Below, in pieces: positions 45,745 to 53,270 of a DNA stretch of 64,000 bases. The notes below the pieces were generated by a model, which was given only the letters and a program-made list of their open reading frames with translations, did no database searches and was not told the origin of the DNA. A program made the translations under genes and the position numbers. Numbering within the stretch: position 1 is the first letter of the stretch; every line of letters begins with the position of its first letter. Origin of the DNA: Coriobacteriia bacterium (lineage in GTDB: Bacteria > Actinomycetota > Coriobacteriia > Anaerosomatales > PHET01); contig JAXMKZ010000059.1 in NCBI GenBank assembly GCA_034370385.1, positions 161,474-225,473 of the forward strand, written 5' to 3'.

Positions 45745-46058
45745 TCCGGTGGCTCCTTCGCGCCACCGATCACGAAGAGCTCATCCACGTATCGCTCGGG
45801 ATGGTCCTCGTCCTTGCCGCGATCCCGGAAGTAGGCCGCAATGGCCTCCTCCTTCGACGCGTGCCGGGCAATGGACTCTCCTCGCCGAGCCAACTGCTCC
45901 TCTGCGACATCAAGCGCCGAACGCTGTCGGCTAACCGTCGCGTACCCGGCCTTGACCTCGAACACCAGCGAATCGCCGGTCATGATGCCGAGGCCCTCGC
46001 GCACATCGATGGGTATTGTGACCTGGCCTTTCGATGTGACTTTGGCTGTGGCTCGCAT
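45741..46058 (-). CDS. AbrB/SpoVT-type antitoxin
   Basis: A 105-aa protein. Residues 3-45 (TAKVTSKGQVTIPIDVREGLGI followed by GDSLVFEV) are the swapped-hairpin AbrB DNA-binding domain; the C-terminal half is acidic and would wrap the PIN toxin. GGAGG precedes the ATG. Repeats in its promoter are the likely operator. Confidence 0.9.
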   Translation of the reverse strand: MRATAKVTSKGQVTIPIDVREGLGIMTGDSLVFEVKAGYATVSRQRSALDVAEEQLARRGESIARHASKEEAIAAYFRDRGKDEDHPERYVDELFVIGGAKEPPE

Positions 46059-46079
46059 CGTCTTACCTCCAACACTCTT

Positions 46080-46120
46080 CCTTACGTAAAACCTTACTCC
46101 TTACCAATAGCGTCAGTCAA
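46080..46120 (-). promoter_or_regulatory. Promoter and operator repeats of the AbrB/PIN-hisIE operon
   Basis: - strand -35 TTGACT (46120-46115), 18-nt spacer, -10 TAAGGT (46096-46091). CCTTAC occurs on the + strand at 46080-46085, 46092-46097 and 46099-46104, covering the -10 region, with a related CTTACC at 46062-46067. These are probably antitoxin sites. Confidence 0.6.
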
Positions 46121-46170
46121 GGAGCCCACAGCTCCAGACGAGTGACTTGCACTGGTGAAGCGGCGCAGAA

Positions 46171-46992
46171 TCAGGCGGGCAAGCCGCCGCTGAATCGTCC
46201 GAGTATCCCGCGCTTTCGAAACCTCTCGCTTCGCGGCCCTCGCTCCCATCGACGGGACCAGACAACAGCAGTCACGTTGTCGCTGGCGCCCTCCGAGACC
46301 GCTCGGGCCGTGAGCTGGGCCACCGCCTCCTGCGGACCCCAGCTTGTGCTGAGCGTCTCAGCAATCGCCGCATCGCTCAGAGTTCCGTGCAGACCGTCGC
46401 TGCACAGCAGCAGCACATCCTCGCGCTCAAGAGCCACGGAGGCAAAATCCCCGTCGTGGCCACCGAATCCCAAGGCGCGCTCGATGACGTTGCGGCGCGG
46501 GTGGGAACGAGCCTCTTCCTCACTGATGGTACCTTCAGCAACGAGCCGACCTATGAGCGAGTGATCTGTCGTGATCCGGCTGATCTCGTTTCCGCGCATC
46601 ACGTAAGCCCTGCTGTCGCCAACGTGTCCAACAGACGCTTGCTCGCCGTCGACCAGCACTGCGACCATGGTCGAGCCAGCGCTCGGCCCGTCCTCGGCTC
46701 CGTCCAGATTCTCTACCGCGTCATTCGCGCATGCCAAGATTTCCGCGAGGGCCGCCTCGGGGTCGATGGGTTCGAGGCGCCCGTCGTGATTGCTCACGTA
46801 CAGTCCCACCGCGGCCACCGCGGCAGCACTGGCCGCATCGCCGTGACGATGACCTCCCATTCCATCGCATACCCCCAGCAGCACTCGAGGATTCCCGACG
46901 CCTATGGATGATTCCGCAAGATCGAACGCGAAGCCTAGATCCTCATTATGAGGTCGCGGACCGGCAACGGATGAAATCGCATAGTGGGTCAT
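46171..46992 (-). CDS. PP2C-family Ser/Thr protein phosphatase
   Basis: A 273-aa phosphatase. Metal-binding residues are in PRPHNEDLGF, GVCDGMGGHRHGD, LLCSDGLHGTL and ASDNVTAVV. Bacterial PP2Cs of this PstP/PrpC type reverse the action of Hanks-type kinases. The kinase at 58025 is the obvious partner. It is the last - strand gene of the type VII-associated run, 124 nt after the CWB2 gene. No membrane helix is seen, so it is cytosolic. Confidence 0.93.
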   Translation of the reverse strand: MTHYAISSVAGPRPHNEDLGFAFDLAESSIGVGNPRVLLGVCDGMGGHRHGDAASAAAVAAVGLYVSNHDGRLEPIDPEAALAEILACANDAVENLDGAEDGPSAGSTMVAVLVDGEQASVGHVGDSRAYVMRGNEISRITTDHSLIGRLVAEGTISEEEARSHPRRNVIERALGFGGHDGDFASVALEREDVLLLCSDGLHGTLSDAAIAETLSTSWGPQEAVAQLTARAVSEGASDNVTAVVWSRRWERGPRSERFRKRGILGRFSGGLPA

Positions 46993-47053
46993 GTGTGCAC
47001 TCCGCCGAATCAGCGGGCCTGAGACGAGGCCCCATCGTCGATTCCGTACGATT

Positions 47054-47091
47054 CATGGGCGGCACGGGATTGACTCCCCGCGCCGCCCATG
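47054..47091 (-). terminator. Hairpin terminator after the CWB2 gene
   Basis: A 10-bp perfect stem (47054-47063 CATGGGCGGC with 47082-47091) around an 18-nt loop that can pair further, 25-60 nt downstream of the CWB2 stop. The U-tract is poor. Confidence 0.55.
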
Positions 47092-47115
47092 ACGACGTCT
47101 ACCATCTGCGGGTCC

Positions 47116-49998
47116 CTACAGCCCCAGCGCCACGCCGAGCGTGCCGTTGAACACGGGAATCCACTGATTCTGGCGAGACAGGTCATTGTTGTTGGCACCC
47201 TGGCCCGGAACCCCTGCCAGGCCCTCATTCCAACGACTCGCCCGCGTCTTGACGGTCGTGTCGGTCGCGCGTTGCTCGCCGATCGCGTAGCCCCACGCGT
47301 AGCCGCCGGCCGCGTTGTAGGTCTTGAACTCGATTCGCGTGTCCTTCGCGCTGGGCGAAAGCAACTGCGTGATCTCTCGCCAGCCCGACTCCGAACCCGC
47401 CGCGACGTCGACCACCGTGGTTCCATTGACGATCACCAGTGACCGGTCGTCAACGTTCCACGTCTTCACAAAATAGCGCACGCTCTGCGGTGAGGAGACG
47501 AAGAACACGACCGTGATCGGACTCGATTTGTTGCCCTGCTTGTCCGTGGCCCAGAACTTCAGCGTGTGCTTGCCGGCCTTGGTGATTGAGACGTTGGCCT
47601 TGTCGCCAGTGATCCTCTTCTCGGCAGCACCATTCAGTTGATAGCTCACCGATGCGACCCCGGAGCCATCATCTGTCGCAGTGATCTTCACCACCGAAGG
47701 CACGGCGGAGTACGTGGGCTGAGCATCACTACTGGCCACAGGAGCTTTGTCATCGAGCTTCTCGGCGGTTACAGTGCGTTCAAGAATCTTCACCTCCGCA
47801 TCGAATACCGGCCACTCCTTCTTGGCGAGCTCGATAACACCGAAGATGTCGACCTTGGCGATGATCTTGCCCGTTACTCCCGCGTACAACCCCCACTTGA
47901 TGGAGGGGGTTACGGTCGCAGCACCCACCGTGGCGCCTGCGCCTTCGTTCGACGCTTCGACCTCGACGGTCACCGCGAAGCGGTTCGCCAAGTATCCCTC
48001 GACTGCAACGCCCGGTCCGGCTAGGCCGGCAATGAGCCAGGTGACCTCGACCTGGATGGAGACTTTCGCCTCGGCCTGACCTTCAAGCACAAGCTTGGGA
48101 TTGTCAGGCTTCCAGTCGTGGGACTCATCGATGGTCGAGAGGGATCCATCCTTCCAACGCCACCCCTGAGTGTCGGTCTTCGTCGCCCCGCCCTCGATAC
48201 TGGCGCTGAACTCCCCGCTCAGGGATGCCTTCGAAATCACTTCAAAATCAATGAGCGTCGGAATGGCGCCGATCCCGATTGGAATCGACGGGCCTGTGAA
48301 CTGCTTGTCGACGAGCTTCTTCTCTCGCTTCCACTCGGCGAGCGTGGCCTTGCCTTTGATCGAGAACTTGTAGGAGCGATCGATTGTCCGCCTGAACTCG
48401 ACAATCTCTGGACCTGGGTGCCAGAAATCCCCTTCGTACCACTTGAGACTTATTGACCAACCGAACTTGTGCGACCCATTGATCGTGACACCCTCTGCTA
48501 CTTCGAACGCGATTGCAGACGTGATGGATGCCCCCTGCCCGATCTCGTCCCAACCTGCAGCCGTGATGTCCGAACCCCGAGCCCGTTGAGACATCGGCGA
48601 GACGAGTGAGCCTGACCCGGCACCGGTGGATGATCCACCTGATGCGAACGAAAGGTTGAGCCCGCCTTGTGCGATGCAGTCCGAGAGCGTAGCGGCCGTC
48701 GTCTCGAGGGTGACAGCACCGCTGCTCTGCGCTATTCCGACGACCTTGCGGAAGTAGCCCTCGGGAGCCGTCGTCGACCGCTCACCAATGAGCACCGAAC
48801 CGATCTTGAGGTCCCCTAGGTCAGCGGGCGTACCCGTGACTCGCAGTGACGTGGCGCTTACCGACTGAACGTCAATGGATGTCGACGGCGTGTCGGGGTT
48901 GATCAGGTCGGCGTAGATAATGGTCGCGGCCGCCGTCATCATCTGCGAGACGACTCCCGTAGCGACCTCTTTGGTGGTTCCCACCACCCTGAGTTTCTTG
49001 ATGCTCGAGCCCGAACTCGCGACGAAGGTCTTGACCTCGGCCGGCAGCGACGTGCGCTTGGTGAGCAGAATGGGTGAGCCAGTTCGCCCTGCCCACGGGC
49101 CAGCGAGTACCGCCTGCGGGAAGCTCTCCCCAGTCATCACCACGGTCTTCTCAAGGGACATTCCCCGCTGGACGCCGAAGTCGGCTAGCTTCGCCGATGT
49201 GTCGTATGCATTCGCACCACCAACTCGCACAGCGCCCGGGAACGCCAACGCAACTGCAGCCGATATCTTCGAAGTCGGTCCGACCACCACCGTCATCGTC
49301 GCCTGCAGCGATCGAAGCGCGAGCTTCGTTGCCGACGGAACCGTAGTCCGATTGGTCAGCAATACCGGAGCGGCTGCTGCGGCGGCGTAGGCCGAAACAG
49401 CGCCGGCCCCCGCGTAGTCACCTTCGGCCACCGCAATGACCACCGGCGTGGCCTTGGTGATCAACTTGATGCGCAGCGCAACTACGCGCGAGGTGTCGGC
49501 CGGGCTGGTGCCAGCGAGTCGAATCACCCGGATCCGCTTGCGCTGAAGCGCCTTCACCACGGACGACGACACCGCCCGCGAGCCTCCTATCACGTACACC
49601 GTCTTCGTGCGCATCTGGGACAGTCGCGAGCTGACGGCCGTGTCCAACCGCAACCCCGATGTCGCCAAGATCGGCGCGTCGAGCGCTCCGGCCAGTCCAG
49701 GCGCGACCGCGTTCTCTTTCCAGTTGGACTTGCCGACGAGCACGACGGACGAAGCGGTGCTCCACCCGCGCGAGAGGGCGACCGACTGGGCAACTGCTCC
49801 CGACGCCGCGACACGGCTGAAGCCGGGCTTCTCGACCTCTGTGGGCCTGCCCGTGGATGCGGTGGCCATAGCGGCCATCTTGTAGACACTCGGCTCCACC
49901 GGCTCCGGTGCGGCTCCGGCGATCGCGATATTGGACAACAGCAGCGGGACGAGAAGCAGTCCTGAGACCACTGCACGCAACATGCGGCGGTGCTTCAT
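47116..49998 (-). CDS. Secreted cell-wall protein with CWB2 repeats and an OmpL47-like domain
   Basis: A 960-aa protein. The signal peptide (1-30) ends near GAA. Residues about 45-340 contain three CWB2 (cell wall binding repeat 2) units, recognisable by VVLVGKSNWKENAVAPGLAG, VYVIGGSRAVSSSVV, TVVVGPTSKIS and SPILLTKRTSLP. They anchor proteins non-covalently to wall polymers. The middle (about 400-720) is unrecognised and beta-rich with Trp-rich strands. Residues about 730-800 form an Ig/OmpL47-like domain (ATDDGSGVASVSYQLNG..GKHTLKFWATDKQGN). The C-terminus is another unrecognised domain. ATG at 49998 follows AAGGGGG. Located beside the WXG100 operon, it may be a surface effector or wall component. 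Confidence 0.85.
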   Translation of the reverse strand: MKHRRMLRAVVSGLLLVPLLLSNIAIAGAAPEPVEPSVYKMAAMATASTGRPTEVEKPGFSRVAASGAVAQSVALSRGWSTASSVVLVGKSNWKENAVAPGLAGALDAPILATSGLRLDTAVSSRLSQMRTKTVYVIGGSRAVSSSVVKALQRKRIRVIRLAGTSPADTSRVVALRIKLITKATPVVIAVAEGDYAGAGAVSAYAAAAAAPVLLTNRTTVPSATKLALRSLQATMTVVVGPTSKISAAVALAFPGAVRVGGANAYDTSAKLADFGVQRGMSLEKTVVMTGESFPQAVLAGPWAGRTGSPILLTKRTSLPAEVKTFVASSGSSIKKLRVVGTTKEVATGVVSQMMTAAATIIYADLINPDTPSTSIDVQSVSATSLRVTGTPADLGDLKIGSVLIGERSTTAPEGYFRKVVGIAQSSGAVTLETTAATLSDCIAQGGLNLSFASGGSSTGAGSGSLVSPMSQRARGSDITAAGWDEIGQGASITSAIAFEVAEGVTINGSHKFGWSISLKWYEGDFWHPGPEIVEFRRTIDRSYKFSIKGKATLAEWKREKKLVDKQFTGPSIPIGIGAIPTLIDFEVISKASLSGEFSASIEGGATKTDTQGWRWKDGSLSTIDESHDWKPDNPKLVLEGQAEAKVSIQVEVTWLIAGLAGPGVAVEGYLANRFAVTVEVEASNEGAGATVGAATVTPSIKWGLYAGVTGKIIAKVDIFGVIELAKKEWPVFDAEVKILERTVTAEKLDDKAPVASSDAQPTYSAVPSVVKITATDDGSGVASVSYQLNGAAEKRITGDKANVSITKAGKHTLKFWATDKQGNKSSPITVVFFVSSPQSVRYFVKTWNVDDRSLVIVNGTTVVDVAAGSESGWREITQLLSPSAKDTRIEFKTYNAAGGYAWGYAIGEQRATDTTVKTRASRWNEGLAGVPGQGANNNDLSRQNQWIPVFNGTLGVALGL

Positions 49999-50179
49999 CG
50001 AACACAAACCCCCTTCGGTTGAACGACACAACGGTCCCAAGACCATCATTGCTGCGCGAAAACGCCCCTGATTCCGCGCCCCATTCGGATGCCCCCCGTG
50101 TGGGTACCTACTCAAGCACCCGCTTCGAACGGACGATACACTAGACTGCACTCACCCAGCCCGAGATTGGCGTTGACGA

Positions 50180-50671
50180 ATGAACGAGAAGACCGGCGAC
50201 TACTCTCGGCGCACTGCTGCCATCGGACAGCCGACGCGTCCCGCGGCGCCACCCCCCGGCTGGGAGATCGTCTCGACCGAGTGCGTTCGAGCCGAACGCG
50301 GTGGCACCGTGATCATCGCCAAAGGGCTCCACGACGCCGCCCATTTCATCGAAGGTCAGGACCCCGAGCCGGTTCTCGTCGCCCGCCTTGTCGTTCCCGG
50401 CGAAGAGCCGATCACATTCACGCTGACGTCGAGCGCCGTGCGTTTCGTGGTGGGTCGTGACCGAGCCACCTGCAACGCGATCCTCGCGGACCCCCTTGTG
50501 AGCCGCAAGCACTTCTCGATTGGCGTAGACGGCGATGCACCCTACATCGAGGACCACGGCAGTACGAACGGAACCTACGTGGATCGGGTCAGAGTCGAGG
50601 GAACGCGAGCACTGCATGGCGGCGCTCACATCCGCTTCGGTCGCACCGAGGTGCTGTTCGAGTTCGACTGA
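50180..50671 (+). CDS. FHA-domain protein
   Basis: A 163-aa protein. Residues about 75-160 are a forkhead-associated domain with all phosphothreonine-binding elements: VVGRD, VSRKHFSI and DHGSTNGTYVD. The N-terminal half is not recognised. It would bind phosphorylated partners made by the local kinase. Its 3' end overlaps the convergent 50626 gene by 46 nt. It is divergent from the CWB2 gene. Confidence 0.88.
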   Translation: MNEKTGDYSRRTAAIGQPTRPAAPPPGWEIVSTECVRAERGGTVIIAKGLHDAAHFIEGQDPEPVLVARLVVPGEEPITFTLTSSAVRFVVGRDRATCNAILADPLVSRKHFSIGVDGDAPYIEDHGSTNGTYVDRVRVEGTRALHGGAHIRFGRTEVLFEFD

Positions 50672-50991
50672 GGCCCGCCGGACTTCGAGTCCCTCGCTGT
50701 GCCACCGAGGTTCATTGATTCCGCCATCATGCTTACACGGCGATCGGCGGATTCGTAACGCACCGCCGCTCCCTCCAGCGCTTGTGCGAGCTCCCGCAGA
50801 CGGGAACCCGCTCCCGCAGCGGCTGCACGACAGCGAGCCAGACGCGGTGCGATCTGTCGCCGGTCGGCGAGCCGCGGATCCACGGGAACCGCTTCAAGCT
50901 CCTGGCGAACACGATCCATGGCCGCGGCTAGAGCGGCAATATCATGCGCAATCCGCATGACCGAGGCCGTGTCGATGTCCACCCGGCTCAC
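50626..50991 (-). CDS. Small helical type VII-associated protein
   Basis: A 121-aa, mostly helical protein with no W-x-G motif, ending in a Ser/Asn/Gly-rich tail. The pattern of Ala/Leu heptads and the position as fourth gene of the WXG operon (ATGA overlap with the third) suggest a WXG100-like partner or chaperone. The last 46 nt overlap the FHA gene on the other strand. Confidence 0.7.
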   Translation of the reverse strand: MSRVDIDTASVMRIAHDIAALAAAMDRVRQELEAVPVDPRLADRRQIAPRLARCRAAAAGAGSRLRELAQALEGAAVRYESADRRVSMMAESMNLGGTARDSKSGGPQSNSNSTSVRPKRM

Positions 50992-51326
50992 CGGGCACCA
51001 CGCTTGGCCTGCTGTTCAGCTGTCTTCTGAGCCTCGGCCTTCGTGCGCTCTGCCTCAACCCGCTCAGCCTCAGCGGCCATCTCGGCTCGAACGGCGCCGG
51101 CCTCGTGATCCATGTCCTCGGCGAGCGCTCGGAGCTCGCGCTCCAATGCGTGCAACTGCCCACCGATGCTCGATGTGGCGTCGTTCACGGGAACCATCTC
51201 GGATCCGTGCCAGCTGCCGTTAAGCGCTTCGCTCAATATCCGGAGCCGTCCTTGCGCTGCCCGGACGTCGTGCGCGCAGGCCACGAGCGGCCGGCTGCTC
51301 GAATGAACCGTCTCACCGTGAAGCAT
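50988..51326 (-). CDS. WXG-motif helical protein with charged C-terminal tail
   Basis: A 112-aa protein. ATG at 51326 follows AGGAGG; the longer frame is shadow sequence. Two helices flank GSWHGSE (a W-x-G turn at about residue 39-41), as in WXG100 proteins, and the last 40 residues are a highly charged Glu/Lys/Arg helix likely to be a coiled coil. It may be a third secreted substrate or a substrate adaptor. Confidence 0.75.
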   Translation of the reverse strand: MLHGETVHSSSRPLVACAHDVRAAQGRLRILSEALNGSWHGSEMVPVNDATSSIGGQLHALERELRALAEDMDHEAGAVRAEMAAEAERVEAERTKAEAQKTAEQQAKRGAR

Positions 51327-51393
51327 AAGTCGTGTACCTCCTGGGGCGCGCAACATGGCGGGTGCGATCAGCACCCGCCATGTCTGCCCGTTT

Positions 51394-51702
51394 CTACTCG
51401 AGAACCTGCTGGACGTTGCCGGCGACACCCTGGTCAACAGCCTCCCAGCGATCAGCCGTGCGGCGAAGGAAGGTCTCGTATTCCTGGATGACCTGCTGCT
51501 CGGTCTGGATCTTGTTCTTGAGGGCTGAGAGCTTGGCATTCATGCCCTCGATCGGCGTGCCTTCCCACGAGACACCGAGCAAGCCTGACACGCTGCGCGT
51601 GACTTCATTCATGATCTCGGTGAGCTGGGTGTTGCTGTTCTTGATGGCATCCGCATGGGAGCGCACCTGTCCCGGCTGAATATTGATGACTTCAGAGCTC
51701 AT
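51394..51702 (-). CDS. WXG100-family protein (EsxA-like)
   Basis: A 102-aa helical hairpin with VSWEGTP at about residues 45-51, the size and turn of ESAT-6/EsxA proteins. GTAGGAGGAAACC precedes the ATG, a very strong ribosome site. It is the likely small secreted substrate and ATPase activator, paired with the gene at 51749. Confidence 0.92.
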   Translation of the reverse strand: MSSEVINIQPGQVRSHADAIKNSNTQLTEIMNEVTRSVSGLLGVSWEGTPIEGMNAKLSALKNKIQTEQQVIQEYETFLRRTADRWEAVDQGVAGNVQQVLE

Positions 51703-51748
51703 GGTTTCCTCCTACTTGTACGGAACGAATCGACCGTGATGGCGGGCC

Positions 51749-52060
51749 TCAGAAGTCCGTGCGCAGCGAACGTGCGTCGGACGCGATATTCTGCTGCTCG
51801 GTTGCGTACTGCTGCGCCGACTTGTTGAGATAGTCGGTGTAGCTGCGGAGCAGGTTGACCATCTCCGTGAAGTCGTCCCGAAACTGGTCGATCTGAGTGC
51901 GGTAGGCATCCTGATCCGCGCCGGTCCACCCCGACCCGATGGCGCCAACGCTGCTGTAGAGAGCGTCAACCTGTCCCTGATAACGCTCGCGAAGGCCGTC
52001 AACCTCAGAGGCCACGCGCTTCATCGCAGTCGGATCCGCCAAAATCTTCGGTGCTGGCAT
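51749..52060 (-). CDS. WXG100-family protein (EsxB-like)
   Basis: A 103-aa helical hairpin with GSGWTGAD at about residues 42-49. It is the first gene of the four-gene WXG operon and starts after TTAGGAGACAGAG. It probably forms a heterodimer with the 51394 product. Confidence 0.92.
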   Translation of the reverse strand: MPAPKILADPTAMKRVASEVDGLRERYQGQVDALYSSVGAIGSGWTGADQDAYRTQIDQFRDDFTEMVNLLRSYTDYLNKSAQQYATEQQNIASDARSLRTDF

Positions 52061-52205
52061 CTCTGTCTCCTAACTTCGGTTTCTGGGCAGCGCTCGCATC
52101 GAGCGCGCACTACCTATTCGCTGCTTCACCCTCATCGCGCCACGCATCCCCCCGCTCACCTTGTTTGCCTCGCTTGATGTGTTCTGTTCTGTTGTCAATC
52201 GCCTC

Positions 52206-52244
52206 TGTAGCTACACTGTAGCTATGACCAAATAGTCTGTCAAC
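52206..52244 (-). promoter_or_regulatory. Promoter and tandem repeat upstream of the WXG operon
   Basis: - strand -35 TTGACA (52244-52239) and -10 TACAGT (52221-52216) with an ideal 17-nt spacer. CTGTAGCTA occurs twice on the + strand (52206-52214 and 52217-52225) with an 11-bp period over the -10 and start region, a likely operator. The leader to the ATG at 52060 is about 150 nt; nothing else was seen in it. Confidence 0.75.
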
Positions 52245-52261
52245 TACGAAACTGAAGATTC

Positions 52262-52291
52262 TTGAGGAATCTGTTCGGCACGCTGTATGCT
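52262..52291 (+). promoter_or_regulatory. Divergent promoter for the winged-helix/FHA-like gene
   Basis: TTGAGG (52262-52267), 18-nt spacer, TATGCT (52286-52291), about 40 nt before the ATG at 52332. It is back-to-back with the WXG promoter, so one regulator could control both. Confidence 0.5.
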
Positions 52292-52331
52292 ATGTTGCAG
52301 ACACAGCTCACAAGACACTGGACGGATGCCA

Positions 52332-53030
52332 ATGACGCCCAATGGCGACCTCAGCGAACTGCTCTCTCGGGCCCGCGAAGAACTCGCGGACGCGACTCAA
52401 GACCTGGCTGCGGCTCAGCTTCGCCTCCAGAACGCCCAAGCGCGGGTTCGCCTGCTCGAAGAACTGCTTGCCCTAGAGATGGGCACCCCTGCCGCAGAAG
52501 TCTCTGCGCGCAAGGCCCCCGCCCGTCATGGTGAGTTCATCGACGCAACCGCGTCGATACTTGAGAGTCGCGGCGCGGCAATGTCGATCGACGAGCTGAG
52601 ATCGGCTCTTCTTGAGCAGGGGGTCCCGCTACCCGGAAAGGGCCTGCCCGCCAATCTGATCAGTCGCTTCCAGCGATCTGACGGACGCATCGTTCGGGTC
52701 GGCCGCGGCCTCTACGATATCGACCGGGGCCAGCCGCGCGGACTTCTCGAGTTCGCGGACGGGCGCCAGGTGGCCCTGCAACGTGTGACGCGCGTCGGCA
52801 AAGGTGACCAGTGTGAACTGCTCATCTCCGATTCGGACGCCGCAGAGGTGCATGCACTCGTGACCACGCACGGCGGCACGGCGATTGTGGGTCCGGTCGG
52901 CGAATCCGCTCAGGTCTTCGTCAACGACTCGGCTCTGGCCCATCCGGTCCGCCTGTCAGACGGGGACCGCATCAGGCTTGGAAGCACAGTGATGACGTAC
53001 CGTGACGCCGTGTTGGCATCAGAGAAATAG
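52332..53030 (+). CDS. Protein with coiled coil, HARE-HTH-like winged helix and FHA-like domain
   Basis: A 232-aa protein. Residues 1-50 are a coiled coil. About 60-130 look like a HARE-HTH/restriction-system-type winged helix (FIDATASILESRGAAMSIDEL then ISRFQRSDGRIVRVGRGLYDI). About 140-225 resemble an FHA fold (TRVGKGDQCELLISDSDAAEVHALV, then VFVNDS and DGDRIRLGSTVM) but the canonical S-x-x-H and NGT residues are changed. A DNA-binding plus phosphopeptide-sensing role is inferred. It is divergent from the WXG operon and its stop overlaps the YukD-like gene by 12 nt. ATG at 52332 is preferred; 52326 is possible. Confidence 0.72.
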   Translation: MTPNGDLSELLSRAREELADATQDLAAAQLRLQNAQARVRLLEELLALEMGTPAAEVSARKAPARHGEFIDATASILESRGAAMSIDELRSALLEQGVPLPGKGLPANLISRFQRSDGRIVRVGRGLYDIDRGQPRGLLEFADGRQVALQRVTRVGKGDQCELLISDSDAAEVHALVTTHGGTAIVGPVGESAQVFVNDSALAHPVRLSDGDRIRLGSTVMTYRDAVLASEK

Positions 53031-53270
53031 GAACTGCGAGGCGTTGGTGAGTCCCGCCTCCTGAGGGCTCAATTCGGGATTCAGTATCGCACCGGTTCCG
53101 CGGTCACACAGGACGGCCGAGCGCACCGCTTCACCCCCGGTCAACGGGTCGTCTCCCAAAAGATTCCGAAGCAACCCCGTGGTGCGGCCAAGCGGGACCT
53201 CGTACGGGATGAAGACGTCCATCTCCCGGTTCACGACCGGCACGAACACGCTCACCAGCACTCTACTCAT
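53019..53270 (-). CDS. YukD/EsaB-like ubiquitin-fold protein
   Basis: An 83-aa protein with the beta-grasp outline of YukD/EsaB, a cytosolic component of type VIIb secretion: an N-terminal beta hairpin (VLVSVFVPVVNREMDVFIP), a central helix (TTGLLRNLLG) and the closing strands SPQEAGLTNASQFLFL. Its ATG overlaps the essC stop by 8 nt. Confidence 0.78.
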   Translation of the reverse strand: MSRVLVSVFVPVVNREMDVFIPYEVPLGRTTGLLRNLLGDDPLTGGEAVRSAVLCDRGTGAILNPELSPQEAGLTNASQFLFL

